DNA of 7,846 bases, taken from assembly GCA_903904615.1 (NCBI GenBank), contig CAIVDG010000017.1:1-7846 (forward strand), given 5' to 3'. The position numbers were made by a program, and so were the translations under genes. The number at the start of each line of letters is the position of its first letter. Positions within the stretch are counted from its first letter, which is position 1. The notes beneath the pieces were generated by a model. That model had not been told where the DNA came from. It did no database searches and saw only the letters and a list, made by a program, of their open reading frames with translations. This stretch comes from an uncultured Acidimicrobiaceae bacterium. Lineage in GTDB: Bacteria; Actinomycetota; Acidimicrobiia; Acidimicrobiales; Ilumatobacteraceae. This document shows, in pieces, positions 1-5,692 of the stretch.

Positions 1-1
1 A

Positions 2-997
2 GAGCTCCAACGTCGTTTCGGTCTCCCCAAATGGCAATTTGCAATGACAGCAACCGATGCCAATCGTTTCGTCTTGCGGTTCTCACGTCACCTCACGCAA
101 CGACCAAAGATTGCAGTGATTGATTGGTGTTATCACGGAACAGTTGATGAGACGCTTGCAGTCTTGGGAAGCGACGGCACAGTCATTCCGCGTCCCGGCG
201 CGTTGGGGCCGGCATTTCATCCTCGCGACACAACGGCAGTAATTCCGTTTAACGATGTGGAAGCGCTGGAGGCGACGTTAGCGACGGGAGAAGTTGCATG
301 TCTCTTAATGGAGCCTGCACTCACGAACATCGGAATCGTTCTTCCTGAGGATGGTTATCTCGCAGCTGTCCGAGAAATAACCCGCCGTCATGGAGTGCTG
401 TTGATCATCGACGAAACACACACCATCTGTGCAGGGCCAGGCGGTTGTACGCGTGAATGGAATCTCGAGCCCGATTTCTTTGTCATTGGTAAACCCATCG
501 GTGGTGGCATGCCAGCAGCGGTGTACGGAATGAGTGAAGAAGTCGCAGAGCGATTGGAAAAATCGTTAGTAGTCGACGATGTTGATGTCTCCGGAGTAGG
601 GGGAACTCTCACCGGTAATGCTTTGGCGATGGCCGCTATTCGGGCCACGCTGTCAAGCACCCTCTTGCAATCTGATTTTGACTACATGATTCCGTTAGCA
701 ACAGAGTGGACAAAGGGTGTGCGAGATGCATACACACGGGTGGGGTTCGACTGGCACGTACAACAGTTGGGTTGCAGAGCTGAGTACTGGTTTTGCCCTC
801 CACCAAAGAATGGTCGACAGGCGGCAGAAAGCATCGATCACGAAACCGACGCGTACCTTCACTTGTTCTGTTTGAACCGTGGCATTCTCATGACGCCATT
901 TCACAACATGGCGTTGATGTCGCCCAGTCACAACCAACAGCATGTGGACATCCACACCGAAATTTTTAACCGGGCAATGGACTCATTGGTTCCATAA
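2..997 (+). CDS. Class III PLP-dependent aminotransferase, glutamate-1-semialdehyde aminomutase-like (5' end missing)
   Basis: The reading frame is open to the left edge and the residues before the first ATG (position 44), LPKWQFAMTATDANR, already look like the core of the fold, so the gene starts outside the window. About 331 residues are visible, against roughly 430-450 for the family. Visible landmarks are WCYHGTVDET in the cofactor-binding half, LLIIDETHT with the Asp (codon at 410) expected to contact the PLP ring nitrogen, and FFVIGKPIGGG with the Lys (codon at 491) expected to form the Schiff base. GGTLTGNALAMAA follows, as in glutamate-1-semialdehyde aminomutase relatives. It should be a soluble cytoplasmic enzyme. 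The active-site stretch DETHT differs from the DEV-type sequence of true HemL and of most omega-transaminases, so I do not call it hemL. The amino donor and acceptor are unknown. The downstream exporter begins 2 nt after its stop, which implies co-transcription. Confidence 0.9.
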   Translation, partial: ELQRRFGLPKWQFAMTATDANRFVLRFSRHLTQRPKIAVIDWCYHGTVDETLAVLGSDGTVIPRPGALGPAFHPRDTTAVIPFNDVEALEATLATGEVACLLMEPALTNIGIVLPEDGYLAAVREITRRHGVLLIIDETHTICAGPGGCTREWNLEPDFFVIGKPIGGGMPAAVYGMSEEVAERLEKSLVVDDVDVSGVGGTLTGNALAMAAIRATLSSTLLQSDFDYMIPLATEWTKGVRDAYTRVGFDWHVQQLGCRAEYWFCPPPKNGRQAAESIDHETDAYLHLFCLNRGILMTPFHNMALMSPSHNQQHVDIHTEIFNRAMDSLVP

Positions 998-999
998 CT

Positions 1000-1728
1000 A
1001 TGGAAAGTGTTGAGATCCTTTGGATTATTGCGGTGGTCGCGGTTGCTGCCTTTGCCCAGTCGTTAGCTGGATTCGGTTTTGGTCTACTTGCGGTTCCCAT
1101 GATGACGCTGCTTGTAGACGCTCACGATGCGGTCATTGTTGCCACCATGATCGGAACCGTGTCTACAGCGGTACAGGCAGTGCTAGATAGGGAGCACTGC
1201 GAATGGCCGACGGCGCGTCGTCTCTCTATTGCGGCATACGTTGGAATGCCGTTAGGTCTATTTGCCTTCGTCATTGTCTCGGAGTCTGTGATGCGTCTCA
1301 TCTTGGGTGTTGTTGTTCTTCTTGCAACGCTTGTTCTTGCTCGTGGATTCACCTTCACCGGCCGTTCGCGATTGATGGAATGGATGATGGGCTTATCTAG
1401 TGGTGTGCTGTCCACGTCCACCTCCACGAACGGTCCACCACTGGTGTTTCTCTTACAGGCGAGGCAAATGGAAGCAACGAGTTTTCGCGCAACCATCAAT
1501 ACCGTTTTCGCATTGTCGAACTTTGGAGCAATCGCTTTGTTTGCCGCAACGGGAAATGTGGAACTGGATGGGATGTTGGCAGCAGCAGCTTCACTGCCAA
1601 TCTTGTTTCTTGCGCTTCGAGCGGGCTACGCGCTTCGACCACGCGTTGATGGCTCCGTCTTCAGAAAGCTTGTCCTTGTCATGCTTGTGCTGTCGGGTGT
1701 GAGCGTCCTGTCATCCGCATTTGCGTAG
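1000..1728 (+). CDS. TauE/SafE family membrane exporter (putative sulfite or organic anion exporter)
   Basis: This is a 242-residue, very hydrophobic protein with the duplicated architecture of the TauE/SafE family, about 7-8 predicted membrane segments read by eye. The first half opens with a helix carrying AFAQSLAGFGFGLLAVPMM (residues about 17-35), typical of the family's first repeat. The second half carries GVLSTSTSTNGPPLVFLLQ (about 134-152), matching the family's glycine-rich GPP signature. Characterised members export sulfite, sulfoacetate or related anions produced in sulfonate catabolism, but many members have no known substrate. The ATG lies 2 nt after the stop of the aminotransferase gene, with no Shine-Dalgarno sequence, so translation is probably coupled. 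The family call is strong. The substrate is inference only; export of a product or by-product of the neighbouring aminotransferase pathway is the natural guess. Confidence 0.88.
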   Translation: MESVEILWIIAVVAVAAFAQSLAGFGFGLLAVPMMTLLVDAHDAVIVATMIGTVSTAVQAVLDREHCEWPTARRLSIAAYVGMPLGLFAFVIVSESVMRLILGVVVLLATLVLARGFTFTGRSRLMEWMMGLSSGVLSTSTSTNGPPLVFLLQARQMEATSFRATINTVFALSNFGAIALFAATGNVELDGMLAAAASLPILFLALRAGYALRPRVDGSVFRKLVLVMLVLSGVSVLSSAFA

Positions 1729-2454
1729 CTAGTCGTGTCCAAACATGGTGAGCCACGCTTCTTTGGTCTTGGGCTTGAAGACGTAGTTGTGCTGCTTCAC
1801 GTCGCTCAAACGAGCAGCAGGTGGTTCGGAGTATCTATGACCAGGCAAGACGACTGTTTCATCGGGCAAAGTGGCAAGCCGAGACAAGCTCTCATACATC
1901 TGTCCAACATCTGATCCAGGCAAATCGGTTCGTCCACATCCATCGAGAAACAATGTGTCGCCTGATACCAGACAGCCGTTGACAAGGAAGCACTGACTAC
2001 CCGGAGTGTGGCCAGGGGTGTGAACGAGAACAATCTCAAGTTCACCAACCTTGACGATGTCGCCCGATGAGTGTGCGACGAGGTCCTTCTCGGTAAGGCC
2101 TGTTGTTCTGACCACCCATGGCACTTCATTCTCGTTGACATGAATAGGAACATTGCATTCTTCAAGGAGCGACGAAATTCCCTGGATGGTGTGTCCCATC
2201 ATGGACCCACCGATGTGGTCTGCGTGGTAGTGACTTGCGAGAGCACCCACCACTTTCATTCCGTCGTCTTCTGCAATGGAGACAAGATCGTGTACTGCAT
2301 ATGCCGGATCAACTATGACGCATTCACCGGAGTCTCGGTCACCAAGCAGATAGGCGAAGTTCACCATCTGTGTGGCCATCATGTTGCCCTGTGCGAAGTC
2401 TTGCCCACTCAGTAACTGGCGAAAATAGAAGCGATGGCTCTCTGTGGTGCTCAT
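1729..2454 (-). CDS. Metallo-beta-lactamase-fold hydrolase (glyoxalase II / persulfide dioxygenase-like)
   Basis: This 241-residue protein has the full metal-binding set of the MBL superfamily: SHYHADHIGG (His75, His77, Asp79, His80), TPGHTPGS (His149), SGDTLF (Asp166) and LPGHRYSE (His206). The stretch GCGRTDLPGSD (about 172-182) is typical of the glyoxalase II / YcbL / ETHE1 side of the superfamily. It should be a soluble hydrolase or dioxygenase, with a thioester or glutathione-/mycothiol-type persulfide as plausible substrate; the sequence alone does not separate these. It converges on the exporter gene with the two stop codons adjoining. It diverges from the ProA-like gene. The ATG start is supported by a TATTCT hexamer ending 7 nt upstream, as expected for a leaderless mRNA. 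ATG at 2454 has no Shine-Dalgarno sequence. Confidence 0.88.
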   Translation of the reverse strand: MSTTESHRFYFRQLLSGQDFAQGNMMATQMVNFAYLLGDRDSGECVIVDPAYAVHDLVSIAEDDGMKVVGALASHYHADHIGGSMMGHTIQGISSLLEECNVPIHVNENEVPWVVRTTGLTEKDLVAHSSGDIVKVGELEIVLVHTPGHTPGSQCFLVNGCLVSGDTLFLDGCGRTDLPGSDVGQMYESLSRLATLPDETVVLPGHRYSEPPAARLSDVKQHNYVFKPKTKEAWLTMFGHD

Positions 2455-2460
2455 TCAGAG

Positions 2461-2467
2461 CAGAATA
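2461..2467. promoter_or_regulatory. Candidate overlapping bidirectional -10 elements
   Basis: Read on the minus strand, positions 2467-2462 give TATTCT, a TANNNT match, followed by 7 nt and then the ATG of the MBL hydrolase at 2454. Read on the plus strand, 2461-2466 give CAGAAT, a weaker match, followed by 6 nt and the ATG at 2473. The two candidate leaderless start points would be 19 positions apart (18 bp between them), close to the spacing known for symmetric bidirectional bacterial promoters. I see no convincing -35 element on either strand. The minus-strand element is the stronger case. Confidence 0.4.
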
Positions 2468-2472
2468 GAGCA

Positions 2473-3960
2473 ATGGAAGAGACGCGACGGCTTCAGGCAG
2501 GAGATTCTGTATTGATGGGGGACACCCTCATCTCTGTCACTGATGAATTTGCTCAGTCTTTGCAAGAAGGTGACAGTGTTCTTGGAATTGCATCCTCGGC
2601 CTCCCTTCGCCGAATCTCGAAACAGACTCGTGAATTAGTAACAGGGGCGGTGTCCGCGTCACTGGACTCGTTCCATCGATTATCGGATGCGTCCTCTGAC
2701 CAAATTGATGCCTTCTTCGACACGGCTGCGCGTCTCATGGCAGAAGATTCTGTTTTCGACGGAATCGCCGTGGCGAATGCTGAAGATGTGGCATCTGCCC
2801 GCAGTCGGGGGCGTTCCACCACACGTTTGTTGCTGTCGTCAAAAATGCGTGCCGACATGGTGTCCGCGTTTCGAATGTGGCGCGATGTGGACGTGAAAGC
2901 GGAAGAACAGATCGATTCTGTAAAGCACGATGGATGGACCGTTGAACAATGGCGGTCACCGCTCGGAGTTATCGGATTTGTATTCGAGGGGCGGCCCAAT
3001 GTGTTTGCAGATGCAACCGGTGTTCTGAAGAGCGGAAACACGGTGGTGTTTCGTATTGGTAGTGATGCTTTGCGCACTGCACGCGCCATCATGCACAACG
3101 TTGTCACTCCTGCACTGCAGCAATCTGGTCTTCCTGCTGAGTGTGTGCAGTTACTCGATTCTGCTGAGCACGCTGCCGGTTGGGCACTGTTCTCCGAGAA
3201 ACGTCTGTCGCTGGCTGTGGCGCGTGGTTCTGGCGAAGCTGTAGCCGAACTCGGTTCCATTGCGCAACAGTCGGGGATATCTGTCAGTTTGCACGGAACT
3301 GGCGGAGCATGGATTCTGGTTGGTGAGTCCTGTGATCTCAAAGAGCTAGCACTTCATGTTGAGCATTCTCTAGACAGAAAAGTCTGCAACACGTTGAACA
3401 CTATTTGCGTGCCTCGTCATCGTGCCGAAGAGATTGTGCCTGTCATTTTCGATGCTGCACGAAAAGCAGGGCGTAAACGCGGCACTGAACCGCGCATTCA
3501 TGCTGCGGCGGGTTCCAATCAGTATTTACCAGCCGCTACCGAGATAGTGGTGCAAAGAGCAGAAGGTTCAGTTTCAGAGCCGCAAATAACAGTGTGTGAT
3601 CTTCATTCCATCGGTCACGAATTCGAGTGGGAAGAGAATCCTGAGTTTCACATTGTCTTGGTGGATTCGCTTCAAGAAGCAGTGGATCTGTTCAATACCT
3701 ACTCTCCACAGTTTGTCGTCTCTACATGTTCGAAATCTGAAGACGAACAACGGTATGTCTGGCGAAAAGCCAATGCACCGTTTGTGGGGAACGGGTTCAC
3801 TCGTTGGGTAGATGGCCAGTTTGCACTGCTTCGTCCCGAGTTGGGGCTGAGCAACTGGGAGGGTGGACGTCTGTTTGCTCGAGGAGGAATTTTGTCTGGC
3901 GATTCAGCATTCACAGTTCGTCTGCGGGTAACCCAAACAGATCCGGATCTACACCGCTGA
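2473..3960 (+). CDS. ProA-like aldehyde dehydrogenase (divergent glutamate-5-semialdehyde dehydrogenase family)
   Basis: This 495-residue protein shows the ProA branch of the aldehyde dehydrogenase fold. LGVIGFVFEGRPNV (about 164-177) and VLKSGNTVVFRIGSDA match the nucleotide-binding region. VCNTLNTICV (from about 304) holds the predicted catalytic Cys305, and a degenerate C-terminal ARG..L region is present. Canonical ProA reduces gamma-glutamyl phosphate with NADPH in proline synthesis. Three things are unusual. It is about 75 residues longer than typical ProA (about 415-420), mostly from an N-terminal extension. The conserved NASTRF-type segment is replaced by FVGNGFTRWVDG. No proB is adjacent. 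It may act on a different acyl phosphate or semialdehyde, so I withhold proA. Start choice: ATG 2473 avoids overlap with the divergent hydrolase. ATG 2434 would overlap it by 21 bp. ATG 2515 has an AGGAG upstream but with an 11-nt spacer. The 3' end overlaps panC by 12 bp. Confidence 0.8.
   Translation: MEETRRLQAGDSVLMGDTLISVTDEFAQSLQEGDSVLGIASSASLRRISKQTRELVTGAVSASLDSFHRLSDASSDQIDAFFDTAARLMAEDSVFDGIAVANAEDVASARSRGRSTTRLLLSSKMRADMVSAFRMWRDVDVKAEEQIDSVKHDGWTVEQWRSPLGVIGFVFEGRPNVFADATGVLKSGNTVVFRIGSDALRTARAIMHNVVTPALQQSGLPAECVQLLDSAEHAAGWALFSEKRLSLAVARGSGEAVAELGSIAQQSGISVSLHGTGGAWILVGESCDLKELALHVEHSLDRKVCNTLNTICVPRHRAEEIVPVIFDAARKAGRKRGTEPRIHAAAGSNQYLPAATEIVVQRAEGSVSEPQITVCDLHSIGHEFEWEENPEFHIVLVDSLQEAVDLFNTYSPQFVVSTCSKSEDEQRYVWRKANAPFVGNGFTRWVDGQFALLRPELGLSNWEGGRLFARGGILSGDSAFTVRLRVTQTDPDLHR
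3939..3950. repeat. Perfect 12-bp palindrome AGATCCGGATCT at a convergent gene end
   Basis: The 12 bases are an exact self-complementary palindrome lying within the last codons of the ProA-like gene and touching the stop codon of panC. As RNA it would give only a 4-bp stem around a 4-nt loop and no T-run follows, so it is a poor intrinsic terminator. It may simply be coding sequence for an Asp-Pro-Asp-Leu stretch. Confidence 0.35.
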
Positions 3961-4806
3961 AATTGCTGCTAGCTCGATGTTGTCAATGAGGCGTACATCG
4001 CCAAACCAGGCAGCAACACAGATAACCGCACCTTCCGTGCTGTTATCGATGAGTTGAAGAGTTTCAGGATGACAGACGCTGACATACTCCACATTGGCCA
4101 CGTGTGTTGAGCGGAGGTCATTGAGGACAGTGTCTAGTAGAACCTGCGAAGAGAACTCCCCAGAAACATGAAGGGCTTTTGCCTTCGATAATCCAGCAGA
4201 GATGGAGACCGACAAGGCACGGTTCTCGTTGGTGAGGCGAACGTTGCGACTAGATAATGCAAGTCCATCTGATTCTCGAACCGTTTCAACCCCAACGATT
4301 GAGACAGGAAAATCGAGATCTTTCACTAACTGCCTTATGACGGCAAGTTGTTGATAATCCTTCTTACCGAAATATGCGTAGTTGGGGAGAACCGCGTTGA
4401 ATAATTTGCTTACAACTGTGACGACGCCCGCGAAATGTCCAGGGCGCATGGCGCCTTCCATTGGCACTGATGCTGTTCCGGGTTGGACGGACACACTCGC
4501 ACCTTCCGGGTACATGGTTTCTACGGTGGGCATATAGACACAAGAAACACCAAGTGATGTGGCTAACGCAAGGTCTTCTTCGGCCGTACGCGGGTATGTG
4601 TCGAAGTCGGCCGACGCATTGAACTGAGTGGGGTTCACAAAGATAGAGAGAACAGTGCGTTCGCATTGACGTGCGCTGCTCTCGAGCAACACACCATGAC
4701 CACGATGTAGTGCGCCCATGGTAGGTACGAAACCTATTGAACGGCTTTGACGCTGTTGCTCCCGAGACCAGGACTGCATGTCCTGTGGTGTGGTGATGAT
4801 CTCCAC
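3949..4806 (-). CDS. panC: Pantoate--beta-alanine ligase (pantothenate synthetase)
   Basis: PanC condenses pantoate and beta-alanine with ATP, through a pantoyl-adenylate, to make pantothenate for coenzyme A. The 285-residue product matches the usual 280-300. Signatures in order are FVPTMGALHRGH (about 26-37) with the HxGH nucleotide-binding motif, FVNPTQF (about 56-62), FGKKDYQQL (146-154), and SDGLALSSRN (179-188), the KMSKS-equivalent region. It is a cytoplasmic enzyme and follows panB directly. The start is either GTG 4806, 1 nt past the panB stop, or TTG 4815, which overlaps panB by 8 bp. I prefer GTG because the resulting N-terminus, EIITTPQDM, resembles the usual PanC start and GTG is generally the commoner initiator. 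Either arrangement implies translational coupling with panB. Confidence 0.95.
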   Translation of the reverse strand: MEIITTPQDMQSWSREQQRQSRSIGFVPTMGALHRGHGVLLESSARQCERTVLSIFVNPTQFNASADFDTYPRTAEEDLALATSLGVSCVYMPTVETMYPEGASVSVQPGTASVPMEGAMRPGHFAGVVTVVSKLFNAVLPNYAYFGKKDYQQLAVIRQLVKDLDFPVSIVGVETVRESDGLALSSRNVRLTNENRALSVSISAGLSKAKALHVSGEFSSQVLLDTVLNDLRSTHVANVEYVSVCHPETLQLIDNSTEGAVICVAAWFGDVRLIDNIELAAISAV

Positions 4807-4807
4807 G

Positions 4808-5650
4808 TCAGTCAAAACTGTGGTCGGCGTCGGGCCACGTCTTGTTTCGAACTTCTTCTACATACTCAGCAACAGCGGAAAGCGCAGCGGCTCTCAAGTT
4901 GGTGTAGGCCTTAGTGAAAGTGAAACTACGAGACGACAGACCCAGCAGATCGTGCATGACCAGAACTTGTCCCGAACACCCAACACCTGCTCCGATACCG
5001 ATGGTGGGACATGACACTTTCTGCGTAATCTCGGTGGCGAGATCGCTGGGCACACCTTCAATGACCAATGCACTAGCGCCAGCACTGTCTACTGCGTGTG
5101 CATCTTCAAGAAGTCGTTCACGATTGCCGGCGGACTCTCCTGATTGTCGTCCCTGAACTTTGTTGCCACCCATGCGGTGGTAACTCTGTGGAGTGAGACC
5201 AATGTGACCCATCACAGGAATGTCTGCATTTGCGATTGCAGCAATTCGGTCTGCAGCGTGGATGCCACCTTCTAGTTTGACAATCTCTGCTCCCGCCTTA
5301 ATGAGGCGTATCGCATTTCTGACTGCATCTTCAACCGAACCCTGGTACGAGCCGAATGGCATGTCGCCAACAATGAGAGCGTTCGGTTTCACTGAGGCCA
5401 CCATTTGCACGTGATACTCCATCTGTTCCATGGAGACACCAAGTGTGGTTTTCTGACCTTGCATGACTGTTGCGACCGAGTCGCCCACAAGAATCATGTC
5501 GACACCTGCTTCGTCAACAATGCTGGCGAACGTCGAGTCGTAAGCGGTCACCATGGACATGGCTATTCCGGACGACATGCGTTCCGACAGCATGGGAACA
5601 GTGAATTTCTTCTTGGGTGTAGCGCTCACTCTGGCTCCGTTCTCGCCCAT
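4808..5650 (-). CDS. panB: 3-methyl-2-oxobutanoate hydroxymethyltransferase (ketopantoate hydroxymethyltransferase)
   Basis: PanB transfers a hydroxymethyl group from 5,10-methylene-tetrahydrofolate to 2-oxoisovalerate, giving ketopantoate, the committed step to pantothenate. From the ATG at 5650 the protein has 280 residues, normal for the family. It contains VTAYDSTFASIVDEAGVD, ILVGDSV with metal ligand Asp57, VGDMPFGSYQ with Asp96, KLEGG with Glu128, GHIGLTPQS, VIEGVP with the predicted catalytic Glu198, IGIGAG, and QVLVMHDLLG. The start is uncertain. TTG 5671 gives seven more residues. ATG 5650 gives a typical short leader. GTG 5629 is the only candidate with a good Shine-Dalgarno sequence and would give 273 residues. 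Reading continues from the esterase gene 42 bp upstream and into panC 1 bp downstream (or with an 8-bp overlap), so it is probably mid-operon. Confidence 0.95.
   Translation of the reverse strand: MGENGARVSATPKKKFTVPMLSERMSSGIAMSMVTAYDSTFASIVDEAGVDMILVGDSVATVMQGQKTTLGVSMEQMEYHVQMVASVKPNALIVGDMPFGSYQGSVEDAVRNAIRLIKAGAEIVKLEGGIHAADRIAAIANADIPVMGHIGLTPQSYHRMGGNKVQGRQSGESAGNRERLLEDAHAVDSAGASALVIEGVPSDLATEITQKVSCPTIGIGAGVGCSGQVLVMHDLLGLSSRSFTFTKAYTNLRAAALSAVAEYVEEVRNKTWPDADHSFD
5635..5638 (-). promoter_or_regulatory. GGAG ribosome-binding candidate for an alternative panB start
   Basis: On the minus strand GGAG is followed by 5 nt (CCAGA) and a GTG at 5629 in the panB frame. The resulting N-terminus, VSATPKKKFTVPML, still keeps the whole conserved domain. 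Good Shine-Dalgarno sequences are rare in this window, so this one bears on the panB start. Confidence 0.35.
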
Positions 5651-5692
5651 AAGGCTACGGCGTAAGTGCAAACACCCACATCTGCAGTTGTG

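Noticed and set aside
1122..1499. Minus-strand open frame (125 codons) opposite the exporter gene
   Set aside because: No protein family features; the exporter frame shows conserved membrane-protein signatures over the same bases.
2..1728. Taurine degradation operon (tpa-tauE)
   Set aside because: The aminotransferase resembles glutamate-1-semialdehyde aminomutase relatives more than taurine-pyruvate aminotransferase, and no sulfoacetaldehyde-processing gene is visible.
1715..1760. Intrinsic terminator between the exporter and hydrolase genes
   Set aside because: The palindrome TAGCTA is too short, there is no GC-rich stem and no T-run on either strand.
2434..2472. Upstream ATG 2434 as the start of the ProA-like gene
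   Set aside because: It would overlap the divergent hydrolase coding region by 21 bp and has no ribosome-binding site at a proper distance.
2553..3341. Long minus-strand open frame (262 codons) opposite the ProA-like gene
   Set aside because: Its product is rich in Ser, Arg, Thr and Pro with no recognisable motif, as expected for the complement of a real gene, and the plus-strand protein has clear family signatures.
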